In this document: one piece after another, positions 22,764-33,875 of the stretch
Position numbering within the stretch: position 1 is the stretch's first letter
Layout of the letters: the number at the start of each line of letters is the position of its first letter
Position numbers and translations under genes: made by a program
NCBI RefSeq assembly: GCF_000276665.1
Contig: NW_004955405.1
Coordinates: forward strand, 7,548,040 to 7,612,039
Source: Chinchilla lanigera
Taxonomy: Eukaryota; Chordata; Mammalia; Rodentia; Chinchillidae
Direction: 5' to 3'
DNA: 64,000 nt
The notes under the pieces: model-generated
Told to the model about the DNA's origin: nothing
The model's input: only the letters and a program-made list of their open reading frames with translations
The model's database searches: none

Positions 22764-23707
22764 AAGAAAAGAAACCCAACTCCCAGTTTCCTTCGGAAGA
22801 ACTTCTCATTGTGATTATCAATAATACTAGTTTTCTGAGCCTCAGTTCCCCAGTCAGCAATTCCTGAGGCAAAGCTGGTGTGCGAGTGCAGGAAGAGGGC
22901 GAAGTGCAGCTGTAGGAAGTCAGGTGTGAGGGAAAAAGAAGGAAAACAGTGGAGAGCAGCAGGCTTGAGGTTATTTGTTGCTGAGCTACATCACGTTCCC
23001 AGGAAGCATATCTGGCTGCTCAGGCTCGAAGAAGATCTGCATGGAGCTACATGATGACATCATCTCAATATTCCAGGAGAGGGAGGGGCAGAGGATGCTC
23101 TTTCCTATTTTTTGTTTTTCTTTGATTAAATACTGCTTCATGAGCTCTGCCTCTCCTATTATTTTACACTTTGTTAACTACCTGATTTAAGGAGCTTTGG
23201 GGGAAGCTATCACTGCCATGACTTCAGAGGTCACACTGGCTCACATAGAAGAGCACAGCTTCTTCATCTCACACAGTGAGGACCCACTGCGCTGACATCG
23301 AAGCCTCACTTGCACGCTGGGAGCTGTGAGACCATGTGAATGTTCCACGTGGAGGTAAGTCTGTGACAGCATGGTTTCAAGCTCATTAAGAGAAAGAGAG
23401 CCATGATGGGGGCTACTCTGAATGGGAAGCAAGGCAAGTGACCACGTTATTGGCCAAGGATTTGGGTACAGCTAAGTAGACCTGGAAGGTTCATAAACTG
23501 GCCTGAATATAATTCAGCTTTCAATCATTTATTGTCCATAAGGTTATGTTTCTTTTTGGTCTAACTGTGCAGCATTATTACACTAATTGATGCTTATTGT
23601 TTAAGCATAAACAGAATCTTATTCTAGATATCATATGTACTGCTATCTTTTCTACGGTTTACACATATGAAGTTAAAATGAATTGCAGTGTTTGTTTTAA
23701 TTCAATC
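22764..23707. other. Unassigned DNA
   Basis: No gene; moderately GC-richer text at 22860-23440 shows no recognisable family. Confidence 0.5.
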
Positions 23708-23723
23708 AAAACTTCGTATTCCA

Positions 23724-23827
23724 GGGGGCTGGGGATTTAGCTCAGCGGCAAAAGCGCCTGCCTGGCATGCGCAAGGCCGTGAGTTCAGTTCCCGGTACCG
23801 GAGAAAAACCAAAAAATAAAAAAAAAA
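23724..23827 (+). mobile_element. Young ID-type SINE
   Basis: Same family as the copy at 9833, with A box TAGCTCAGCGG, a B box with one change (GAGTTCAGTTCC) and an A-rich tail. The 16-bp target duplication AAAACTTCGTATTCCA is perfect, at 23708-23723 and 23828-23843. It differs from the other two copies at a handful of positions. The minus-strand frame 23702-23950 merely reads through it. Confidence 0.92.
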
Positions 23828-23843
23828 AAAACTTCGTATTCCA

Positions 23844-25840
23844 AAAGCCCCACATTTGAACAATTTGTAATCACTAAATTGTTTCAGTGTTTTATCTTGG
23901 TTGCAAGACAGAATGTTCTGTTGTTCCAATGAAGTGTAAAATGTAAGCAAAATGGAATGCTCAACTTCCAGAGAGGTGTGGGGCGAAAGAGAGAGAACGC
24001 CAGGAGTGGTCTTAGACCCTTCCTAGAGGCTGGTTGTGCAGTGCAGCCCAAGCAAAGCTAATGCTCGTGGTGCTGAGTGTCTAATATGATCAAGGTTTCC
24101 TGCTCATACACACGGGACAGGTGGCCCAGAATAGAAATGCATAAATGTATTTTCTAAGTACAAAGATGTGGAGAATGTATATTATAGAAGTATAACATAG
24201 TCTGCTGGGCCTCTAAAAGAAAGCTCCTCAAACTAGATGATTGAGGGAATTAGTGTTTACAGAGTGGAAGACATCAGAGTTTAGGGAAAAGAAACAGAAA
24301 GGGTGCTAGGGTTCTAACACTGGAGTCATATTATAATCACTAGACCTGTAAGAGCAGAAGTTGCTAGACCATGGATGATAGTTATGTGTAGGGGGCCTTC
24401 AATGGAGGATTCTGCGAATTGGTAGTGACCTTTAGGTAGAAGAAATACCCTCAGCCTACTTTCCTTTTAAGTTCCAGTGTCCTTCCAGTAACCAGCTAAT
24501 GAACTCTTGGAATCCTGGAGACAAAGGAATCTACCGATGCAGATAATGACACTAATCCTGCCACTACAACTTCAGAGCACAACATACTGGAAGGAATCAT
24601 GGACTACACATTTCAAAAGGCAAACAGAGATATTCTTCAGTGTAACCTCTTGATTGATAGAGAAATAGGTAAAAGATTTTGTGGCAACAAAAGAACTAAA
24701 TTCACAGAATAAGCAAGTAGGGGGATAGCTGAGAGAGGAGCCTAAAAAGACAGTCCATGATATCCAGGGTCAGATATGTCAGTACTATGTCTACCTTTGC
24801 TTGGAAGCCAGCTAATCTGGGTTTAGGACAAGTGCTAGAAAAACAGAATGCTGACAGTGTTTTGTGATTGTTTTTAACTGCATTTGGCAAAGGTATCAGG
24901 GGAAAAAGAAGATCTCATGAAAATAAACTTTAAAGAAAGAAAATGAATCTACAAATCAGGGACTTAATGGATTGGAAACAAAACTTCTCAACTCTAAACA
25001 GTAAAAAATAAAATGGAGAGCTAGTATGCTTTTTAAAAAGTCCAATTAAAATGCATATTCTTAGCAAATATCAAACCGAGGTTATGACCATTGATCTCAT
25101 TATTAAAGGCTCTGAATGGTTTGTGGTTTCACATGAAAAAGAAATCCCTTAAATTAGTCAAAATCTCTCCAGATACAGAAAATTAAATGTTTAGATTTCC
25201 TATCAAAACCTGATGAGATCGTAGTACCTGCAGTTAAGTCAAAAGGGAGATACAGAGGGCTTTTAGTCAATAAAATATGAGCAGATGAGACCCATTAGTT
25301 CTGGGCAAAGTGCTCAGCAGGGTGAGAGTTGCCAGGCCTCTGACTTCTGGCATGGCAGTCTGATGAACAGGTGTTGGGAGGACAAGCTGAAGGTCTGGGC
25401 TCCTGGTGACTCTGTTGAGGAGAGCTCCCTGTCATCTTCAGATATGAAAAAAGAGGTAAGGCAACATTTAGTTCTACTAAGCTGCTGGTTTTTGTAGTTG
25501 CTTATTATCACATAACATCTTGAATAATATGTCAATATTCAACTTTTGGCATTGAAGATATTATGCATTCAAGCAGTAACTATGGAAACACAAACTGAAC
25601 AAAGTAAAATCATAATGGGCAAGTAGCGCACACAAGAGGGGCAGAAGCAGCTGCAGCCCAGATGAAGGGAGTGGTGAAGATACTTCAGGGTTATCACAGC
25701 TTTTCTAAGTCCAGTAATCTGCACAAAAGACAGTGATTATGAAGATTATGAAGAATTTTATTTTGTAAAATATATAGGAATATTTTTTCATCTAAAATTA
25801 CTAATTAGCTCATGTGATGTATAATGTCAGGAACACTCAG
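23844..25840. other. Unassigned DNA
   Basis: No gene or clear repeat. The overlapping opposite frames at 25285-25535 show no family. Confidence 0.5.
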
Positions 25841-25844
25841 TTTG

Positions 25845-26010
25845 ACATGCACAGAGCATGATGAAGACCCAGACATCCCCAGGGCTCACGAGGCTGATCT
25901 GGGAGTTTGATTGGTCTACGTGTCACCTCTGCAACTCAGAGAATATCCTATCCTACAATAAAAGCACGCTTCTTTGTTCCAGATTCTGGCACACTGTCCA
26001 TGAAACCCTC
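25845..26010 (+). mobile_element. Possible retroviral LTR fragment
   Basis: An AATAAA signal (about 25957-25962) is followed by a T-rich stretch and 'ccagattctggcacactgtccatgaaaccctcgg', a layout like the R/U5 part of an endogenous retrovirus LTR. The 5' part and the target duplication are not seen. Confidence 0.35.
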
Positions 26011-26969
26011 GGAACTCTTGAATGATAGGAGTGTCATTCGTTATCTATAAGGAGCTCCTCTGGACCATGCTTGAGTTATGTTGAGGAATTGACACTAACT
26101 CAGGGTGGAAACTGGTCACCAAAGGAACCAATCATGTGATTACAAGCTTGGAAGTTTTAGGCCACCACCTGAGCTCCAGAAAAATGAATTGAATTGTTGA
26201 AAACCCCAGTTGGTGTCAGAAAATTGTCGGAAAAATAAAACACAGCTTCATGGAAATGAAAGGAGAAAATCTTAGTTTTACTCTTCTGTGAAACCAAAAT
26301 ACATTAGGCTTTACCTGGAGTAAAAATTCCAGACGGGAACAAAGCAATTGTCCAAATGTACCACATGTGTGGTGGGAAGAATAGAAAAAACATAGGTGAC
26401 TGGAATATACAACACATACTTTCTCACAGCCTGAAAAGTCCATGTGAAGCCATTCAGATGTAGACGGGAAGCCATCCAGATGAAACAAGCTGGAAGAACA
26501 TCAAAACTAGCAGCAAACGTGTTATTCCTTCTGTTATTCCTTAAAATTTTGCTGGATATTCTTATCTAAAATTGCTTGAATCTTTTTGTCCCTGCAGATG
26601 TTCCAGTGGCCTTTGCTAATTTTTGTTTAGTAGCTCTTCCTTCTAGATTCAAATGTTAAGCATAATTACTTAACCTTTCATTTCTTTTGGGCCTGGTTTC
26701 AGGATACTAGTTTGCCCCTTGGCCCGCATAGATTGTTGTCAGTCCTTAACTTTTCCAATTCAATGTCCACTTGTTCCTGCATTCATATTCTTTAGTTTTA
26801 GTCACTCCAGAAATTCTCACAGCAAGCCAGTTACTTGGGGAATAAAAAGCAAATGGCCCAAGAAAAAATAATCTCAATATGATCTAAGTTCAGGAAAGCT
26901 TCAGGTAGACAGAGGTACAAGAAAGTTCAATATGTCAAATTCACCGTCACTAGGAGCCCTTCTTAGGTT
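26011..26969. other. Unassigned DNA
   Basis: No gene or confident repeat; frame 26216-26488 (minus) is not recognisable. Confidence 0.45.
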
Positions 26970-27485
26970 GTTTTCTTTTATTATTTTAAAAAATAAAAGA
27001 AGGAAAACATATTAACAAACAGACATCTCTTTACAAAATAGCATAAGGACAATACAAACAATACAGAGTTACAAAGTGGTAGGAAATTAACAATGGTTAT
27101 TGCGTATTGATATCTTCAAAGTGGTTTCTCAGGGAAACAAATAGAGACATGCAGGATTGGTCAAACAAGTAATCATTAACTGTTCCTTTCAGTAAAACAA
27201 TAGAAGACAGTAGCACAACTATGTTATCTATCCTGTGTATACATATATACATAATTTCCCCTTCTTTCCCTTCTCTTTTCCCACACCCCAGTTGTCCTTT
27301 ACTTTTGAGCATTTTCCTTTCATTTCACAATATCTATCATACCTCCTAGTTTTTATTCACTCTTTCAGGTTCTTACACTAGTGAGACAATACGATGCTTA
27401 CACATGCAGATCTGATTTATTTCACTTATGAGTATGGTCTCTAGTTGTGGCCATTTTGATTTGGAAATAAATACATTTGTCTAGA
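26970..27485 (-). mobile_element. L1 3' end (3' UTR), antisense
   Basis: The reverse complement contains the L1 tail text seen in sense at 55555-56030: 'cataagtgaaataaatcaga', then 'tgtgaaa..aaaggaaa', 'cagttaatg', 'atatcaat' and 'aataaccattgttaatttccta'. This gives a 5'-truncated L1 3' end on the minus strand. No coding remnant is present. Confidence 0.75.
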
Positions 27486-27685
27486 TTCAAAAAACCTTTA
27501 CTTCTAACTCTCCGGAAACTAAGTATTACAGAAAGCAAAGTACAGACCCACAAAAGGAACTAGGAATAGGAAAGGTAAAATAGGACCTCAATTTAAATCC
27601 TAAATGAGAACTTGGAGATCAAATAAACATTATTTGATACAGCTGGGAAGAAAGTATAGGCCCTATCAGACTTGCTGAACTGCAG

Positions 27686-28178
27686 TGTAATGGTTTGCAT
27701 AGGCCCCCCAAAACTTATGTTAGCAGCATAATCCCTGCATTATGGGAAGAGATAGGCAGGACCCTGAGGCACCCTGAGAGAGTGGTCATGTGGGCTCCAA
27801 CCAGAAAGGCCATAAGGCCGAGACTTGAAAACCCATATCCCATCACATGTGCATTGAATGCCAGACATAGAGTTTTGCAATTTAGCATTTGCCCTGCTGG
27901 GGATTCTAAATGGGCCAATTCCTTGTTATTTCCTTAGTCCTCTCTTTTGGAAAGAGGAATGTGTGCCCTGTTGGCATTCCACTACTGCATCTTGAAACTA
28001 TGCAACTTCTTTTTATTTTTACAGGAACTCATAGCTAAGTTTGTCTTGAGTCTCTGAGGAGACTTTGGACTTGAACTTTTGAACAATGCCAAAGCAGTTA
28101 CAATACTGGAAATTCTTTAGGATGGACTAAGTGTATCTCATATTGTGAGATGGATATGAATACTTGGGTCCAGAGGCT
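27686..28178 (+). mobile_element. MaLR internal 3' region
   Basis: Text such as 'catttgccctgctgggg', 'tacaggaactcatagctaagtttgtcttgagtctctgaggagactttggactt' and 'gtatctcatattgtgagatggatatgaa' resembles MaLR internal sequence just before the 3' LTR. It parallels 8230-8485. An LTR-like head ('atggtttgcataggccccccaaaactt') at 27690 may be a remnant 5' LTR joined to it. Overlapping opposite frames here (27695-27937) are spurious. Confidence 0.6.
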
Positions 28179-28179
28179 A

Positions 28180-28870
28180 GAAGCAATGGTTTGGACCTTA
28201 AGTGTCCCTATGTGGTTTAGATCTAAAATATCCACACAGATACTCATGTGCTTGGAGGTGGAGCCAGGCCAGAGGAGATGGGTAACTGGACGTGTGAACT
28301 GGAGGAGTCTCATCTGGTGCCTCAGTTCTCCCCTCTGCCTCTCTCAGCTGCCTGCCTGGCATCAGTTGAGAAATTCTCCTTTGCCATACCCTTCTGCCAT
28401 GCCGGTTCTGCCTTGGAGCCAACTGACCATGGGCTGGATTCTCTGCAAACCATGAACTAAAATAAGCCTCTCTTTTATATTGTGGGTATCAGTATTTGGG
28501 AAAGTAGCTAATACAGTTTCCCAAAGGTCTATATGGTGAAGGCTTTGTATTTAGTATGGCATTATAAAGAGATGGTGGAAGTTTTAAAGTTGGAGCCTAG
28601 TAGGAGGCCTTCATGTCTTGCTCCTTGAGGGAAAGAGTGGAACCCAGCCCCATCCTCTTCTTCTATTTCTCTTCCTGGTCATGAGGTGACTAGTTTTGCA
28701 CCACACTGCACTGCTGCTGTAATGTGATGTCCTGCCCCAAGCCCCAAATCAATGGGACCCCCAACTATGGACTGAAACCTCCAAGACTGTAAGTCAAAAG
28801 AAACCTCTACTCCTTACATGTTGATTGTCTCTAGTGTCTGTTACACTGACAGAAAGCTGACGAGCAAACA
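28180..28870 (+). mobile_element. MaLR 3' LTR, split by a nested LTR
   Basis: The outer LTR starts 'atggtttggaccttaagtgtccc' and resumes after 28515 with 'cccaaaggtctatatggtgaaggctttg'. Together these read as one continuous LTR head. It continues through 'ggagcctagtaggaggcc' and 'tatggactgaaacctccaa' and ends near 'cagaaagctgacgagca'. The interruption is the LTR at 28211-28515. Confidence 0.7.
28211..28515 (+). mobile_element. Nested MaLR-like LTR
   Basis: It starts TGTGGTTTAGATCTAAAAT (compare the LTR at 6801), has a GAGGTGGAGCC motif and an 'aactaaaataagcctctc' segment, and ends 'gtagctaataca'. It lies inside the outer LTR in the same orientation, so it inserted later. The flanks GTCCC/TTCCC may be a decayed target duplication. 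The crossing frames at 28150-28460 lie in this LTR and are not genes. Confidence 0.7.
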
Positions 28871-29799
28871 GCAATTACAGATGCTTTTAAAAGATATTAA
28901 CTAAGATATATCAAAGTGCATCACAGAATAAAAGTACCTACTGTTTTCTGAAAATGGGTGTGTGCATATGTATGTATACAAAATACATATTGTAAATGCT
29001 AATAAATGATGTATTTCTTACTATGAGTTAGAATCAGAAAGATCTAGGAAACACTGTTCTATAAATACATTCTTTAAGGTTCAGTATCCTCCTAGCTTCA
29101 ACCTCATTAGATTTGGACAAATTGATTGTAATAGACACTCCCAAAAACAGCATATAAGGGTTACATTTCCTCACATCATCAGTAATATTTGTCATTTTCT
29201 TTTATTTTTATTGTTATCTTATATAAACTTTCATTCCCCAAATCTATACTATTTCATGCATGTTTTCAAATATAAAAACCTTCTTTTATGTTCATTAAAA
29301 ATTTGGTTTTCCATTTTTGGTAATTATCTATTATTATCATTCCTTACTTTCAACTATAATTCATTTATAGAATTAGAATTCATTTATGTGTTTTCTATAC
29401 TAGTTATTTCTTTTCTTATTATATATCTTATGAATATAATACATTATTTACCTTCAAGTATAGAGTACATTATGTAATATAGAAATTAATTTTATAGTAA
29501 TTTTACCAAAACTAAACTGATCTAATGGCAATTCTTTTCCTTTCTTATGGAATTGTATGCTGTATATGTATCTAATGTTTTAAGCATTTTTTCAGTTTTA
29601 GATATTTGATTTACTTGAACTCTTAGTACAATGTGAGATAAAAATGGATTATTTCCCTATCTCTTTATTAAATATAGCAGTACAATTTATGACCAATCTG
29701 TATTTATAAAGTTGGCTGTGGTAATTTTTCCATATATATGTGTATTTAATGTATATTACATATATAACATATATACCTACATATTTCTTACACATGTAT
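28871..29799. other. Unassigned, very AT-rich DNA
   Basis: Long T/A-rich text. The 88-codon hydrophobic frame 29211-29477 is an effect of base composition. ATATATG/CATATAT runs lie at 29733-29780. Confidence 0.5.
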
Positions 29800-30062
29800 T
29801 GTCATAGTCACTTTCTCATCTCTGGGACACAGTATCTGACACCTGCAACTTACAGGAGGTGTATCCCAGCTGAGGACTTCAGAGGTTTCAGGCCATGGTT
29901 GGCAGGCTCAAACAGAGAAATGAGATGGTGGAGGGCCAGCTCTGGACGAAAGCTGCGCACACCATGGTGGCTGGGAAGCAGAGAGAGAAAGGAAGAGCTG
30001 GGGTGGGAGGTATTTACCCCAGTGAACACTTCTTCGGACCAGGCACCCCCCTTCCAACAGCA
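29800..30062 (-). mobile_element. MaLR LTR 3' part, antisense
   Basis: The start 'tgtcatagtcactttctcatctctgggaca' and the later 'cttcagaggtttcaggccatggttggcaggctc' are the reverse complement of MaLR LTR 3' sequence (compare 14660 and 58260-58368). It appears truncated on the right. The frames crossing 29740-30098 on both strands are LTR-derived. Confidence 0.7.
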
Positions 30063-30089
30063 CACTTAGCCAAGCATTTCCATAGCAAG

Positions 30090-31660
30090 GTATACTGAAT
30101 GTCCTTGAGCTATTTCTCCCAAAATCAAAATCCTGGCTAGAAATGTGGAGTTGTATACACTAAGGCCTCAGATCCACATGATATCTCTGGAATAAGAAAA
30201 AAAAAAATACTTGCTCTATTTTAATTTTGAAGTGGAAAATAGGATACTATTATCAGCCTATCTTAAAATTTCCACCAAATAAAAAGTATATGTGAATGAT
30301 AAATGAAAAAAGAAAACCCAGAAATAATCACTAAACTCTGGTGTATAGAGACTCAATTTAAATTAGAGCTATTCATTTAAGTGAAGAGCTGCGTATTTTA
30401 AAACTGTTGTCCTCCAAAAATAAAATAAAAATAAATTTTGTCATCCTAATTAAACAGTTCTTATAAAGCCAAAAAGGAAACATTGTGGAATTATATTTGG
30501 AGTAATATGTTTAATTTCCTAGGTGTAAGAGGCACATACACAAAATAGGTACAGACAAAAATACTTAGCACTGCAATTTATACAGCTTTCATGATCTTGT
30601 GCTTATCCTCAAAAGATAACGTTGAAGCCATTAGCAGGTATTAATTGCCTGGTATCATTAGAATGCGATAGTAAGACAATAGAAATTAAGCTGAATTCCT
30701 ATCTATAAAATGGAATATTTTTGTTTTATTAGCAGGTAAAGCCTGGTAATGGAATACATTCTGTTCTCTTGGCCTGCCAGGATATTTACTTCCTTTTACG
30801 AGATAGCAATGAGAGTTAATGAGGAGGCATAATCATCTGATTCATGTTTATATTCTCTTTCTTTCATTTTCATGTTTAGTTTCTGCATGTCTTATTTTTC
30901 CGGAGCAATGTCCTTCTGCCTCACTCTTCTATTTCATTATAAACCAGGTATACTATAAATAAACAGGCACCAGAAGGGGAATTGCTTACTCTTCCCTCTG
31001 AACCATTCAACATCCTTTATGTCAGGCGGCAGCGTGGAGCCAAGTGGAGGTTGTAAGGCACTAGGAATTCACCAGACAAAACCCACATTAAGCCTGGATA
31101 TTATAAACTAGAACTGTATTAACATTTTGGTCATTAAACCTGCTTAATTAAATTTAATTGTGTTTCTTCCACTTAATAGCAATTGCAGACTAACCACATT
31201 GCCTTTCCTATCCTCAGAAAGGAATCCTTATTCCACTCTAGTCAACAGTTTCAGCTTTCAAACTCAGATGTGTCATAGGGATGAATTAGACCATTTCTTA
31301 AAAAAAGAAAGCTGATAAGGAAGATGATTATGTTATTTATAAGATGCTCGGTTAAGGGTTGAAACAGGGTATATAATTGCTTCTATAAACCACTGTTAAT
31401 AGGTTAATTAAAATGTAAGCACTGCTATCTGTCAGCCTCATGTGATTCTTCCATAGAGTGAATGGTTCTGTTGAGGAACAGTCAAGTTAGATCAGTCAAG
31501 TTAGAAACACAGACCTGACTGACACTGGGCAGCAAAGAGCCACACCTGGAAATTTAATTAATGCTTTGCAGTTCAGTATGGTCTAGTGGACACTGTGCAC
31601 TGGAAAATGCACAAGCAATTCAAATATGCAAAACAATACAAGATACAAAGAAACAGCATT
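30090..31660. other. Repeat-poor AT-rich block
   Basis: No gene and no recognisable interspersed repeat. Many TAAT/ATTA cores occur, particularly at 30630-30730 and 31110-31190. It could hold conserved regulatory DNA, but base composition alone could also explain the motifs. Confidence 0.4.
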
Positions 31661-31669
31661 TTGTGATTT

Positions 31670-31810
31670 TAGAGGACTGAGAGGGCCATCTTCCTGCCAG
31701 AGATTTAAGAAGGCCTCCTTGAGTGAGAGAAAATTAACTAGAATTTTGAAAATGATTGTGAGAAGTGTTGTGTCAGCATAAGAAAGAAAAGCCTACTTGA
31801 TTGGTTTAGC
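31670..31810. repeat. Possible L2-type relic
   Basis: The text 'agaaggcctccttgagtgagagaaaattaactagaattttgaaaatgattgtgag' resembles the L2 phrase about a transfer-like 'aaggcttcctggaggaggtgac..tgagtcttgaagg'. Ends are unclear. Confidence 0.35.
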
Positions 31811-32365
31811 ACAGTTCTGGGTGTGGCTGAAAGGATTTCCTGAAGAGGAAAGACCCACAAAGGGCGTGGGTGGCACCAATGAATAGGCTCCGAGTGTGAA
31901 CGGAATAAAGAAGGAGCACTCGCTCAATCCCATTCCTTAGAAGGAGTTCTGATCCTCACTTTCTACTGAGAACTCCATTTCCTGGCTTCCACCTCAGATT
32001 CTTCAGCCTTCCATCACAAACCCTTCAGCTTCCTGATATCAATTTGCACAGGACTCTACAGACAGCTCCAGGTGTTTGCTCTTTGACTGGATAGTTCTCC
32101 AGGGTGAAAATGGTCCTTCTACACTCTTCCACACCTGATTCTGCAGGCAGCCATTGTAAACCTACTCCATAAAGCCACACAGTGTGTGTATATATATCTT
32201 ATACTATATGCATTTCTCTAATGGGCACTGACTGATAAAATTGTTACTATTTGTTCAAGAAGAACAAGGATAGAGCAGGTGTAGGGAACCCTGTGAGTTG
32301 TGACATAAACACAGGAATTTTACTAAAGTAAATGATTTGTGATAAAACATTTTAAAGAATTATTA
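31811..32365. other. Unassigned DNA
   Basis: No gene or clear repeat. Confidence 0.5.
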
Positions 32366-32370
32366 TTTTC

Positions 32371-32572
32371 TAATTCTGGGGATTGAACTCAGGGTTTTTG
32401 TACTGTGTTATATCCCCAGCACTTTATGTATTTATGTATTTATTTTAAATTTTGAGACAGAGTCTTCCTGGGTTAGTAAATTCTCCAAGCTGCGTTCAGA
32501 GTTATGATCCTTCTGCCTCAGTCTCCCAGAGTGCTAGGATTACAGCCATACACCACCCTCCTGGTTAGAAAT
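32371..32572 (-). mobile_element. B1-ID dimeric SINE, antisense
   Basis: Left on the plus strand is the ID-like half reversed ('ggggattgaactcagggtttttg', 'tatccccagcac'). After a T-rich linker comes a reversed B1 ('tttgagacagagtc', 'tctgcctcagtctcccagagtgctaggattacagccat'). Confidence 0.75.
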
Positions 32573-33087
32573 ATTTTTTGAAATATGTGATTAGAGTAAA
32601 AACCAATTAAGCAATAGGCTCGAGTTAATTTTTTAAACTAAAGAGCCACTGGAATTTTTGAGTAGTGAATAAAAGGGAAGATATTAAACTAATATTTTAA
32701 ACTTTGTACACTGCACATTTCGATTGTTTTTAGGCCTGTGCTGATCACAATTACTCATACTAGTGATCAAAGCAACCTTTCAGCTGTCTCTGTTCCACAT
32801 AATAAATGAAGGATGGAAATGTGCTTGGAGGGTAGCAGGTCCTGGTGGCTATATCGTTAACCAGTGTTTCCTGGTCTAAATGGGGAAAAGTGAAGTGTTA
32901 CCATTCCAGTCAAGACTGGGGACTATCCACGTTCTTGTTGAAGATGGCTGGGGTGTAGCAATCTTGACTCAGTGTGCTTACGGTAACCTGAGTATGCCTT
33001 CAGTCTGAGGAGCTATTTCTTCCATCAAATATCTACTGCCATTCCTGTTTTCTTAGAAACAATAATTGGTAATTATATTACTGCTTT
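32573..33087. other. Unassigned DNA
   Basis: No gene or clear repeat. Confidence 0.5.
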
Positions 33088-33103
33088 AAAAGAAACAAAA
33101 GGC

Positions 33104-33292
33104 GGGCTGGGGATTTAGCTCAGCGGCAAAGCGCCTGCCTGGCAAGCGCAAGGTCGTGAGTTCGGTTCCCGGTACCGGAGAAAAACNNNNNNNNNNNNNN
33201 NNNNNNNNNNNNNNNNNNNNNNNNNNNNNNNNNNNNNNNNNNNNNNNNNNNNNNNNNNNNNNNNNNNNNNNNNNNNNNNNNNNNNNAAAAAC

Positions 33293-33317
<25 letters not shown>
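33104..33317 (+). mobile_element. Young ID-type SINE containing an assembly gap
   Basis: The body matches the copies at 9833 and 23724, with one A fewer after GCGGC. A run of exactly 100 N (33187-33286) starts within the GAGAAAAAC junction, and A-rich tail follows. The 16-bp target duplication AAAAGAAACAAAAGGC at 33088-33103 recurs at 33318-33333, so both sides belong to the same insertion. Frames crossing the Ns are artefacts. Confidence 0.9.
33187..33286. other. Assembly gap (100 N)
   Basis: One hundred undetermined bases, the conventional length for a gap of unknown size, lying in the SINE A-tail. Confidence 0.99.
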
Positions 33318-33323
<6 letters not shown>

Positions 33324-33509
33324 AACAAAAGGCATAAACATATCAGTATTCATTTCTTTTTTTTACTGTTAACATACTAGGTAATCAAATTCTTTGCTAT
33401 TGGAAGACTGTCCTGTGCATTGTGGAATGTTTAGTCACATTTCTCATCCTTGTGAAGACCCAAAATATTTATAAATATTTATGAATTATTGAATTCAGAG
33501 TATATATCC

Positions 33510-33875
33510 ATGTGTTAGTTATCAACAGCTATGAAACAAATAACCCCAGAATTGGACTGCTGAAAACCAGACACATTTATTATCTCACAATTCTGTGAAT
33601 CAGGAACTGGGCTATGACACATGTGGCTCACTGCTTAAGACACTTTTAGGAGACTTAATCAAAATCGGAGCTGGGCTCTCATCCGAAGGTTCAAATGGAG
33701 AAGTATCCCTTATGAGCTCTTCCATTTTTGCAATTCCTCTAGAGAGCTTCTTGAAAATCCTGAGAGCCTCAACTCCCTCCTGGGTATTGCAGGGAGGCCA
33801 CCCTTAAATCTCTTCTATCTGGACCTCTCCCACATGGGAACTTTCTCCAAATCGTGCTGTATGAGAAGGCAATAT
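33510..33875. repeat. Old mammalian interspersed repeat
   Basis: The series 'tatgaaacaaataaccccagaattggactgctgaaaacca', 'catttattatctcacaattctgtgaatcagga' and 'cacatgggaactttctcc' resembles a well-known ancient mammalian repeat of LTR or MER type. I cannot name the family with confidence. The frame 33595-33807 lies within it. Confidence 0.55.

Noticed and set aside
33086..33380. Frames with runs of X
   Set aside because: Artefacts of the 100-N gap and poly(A/T) tail.
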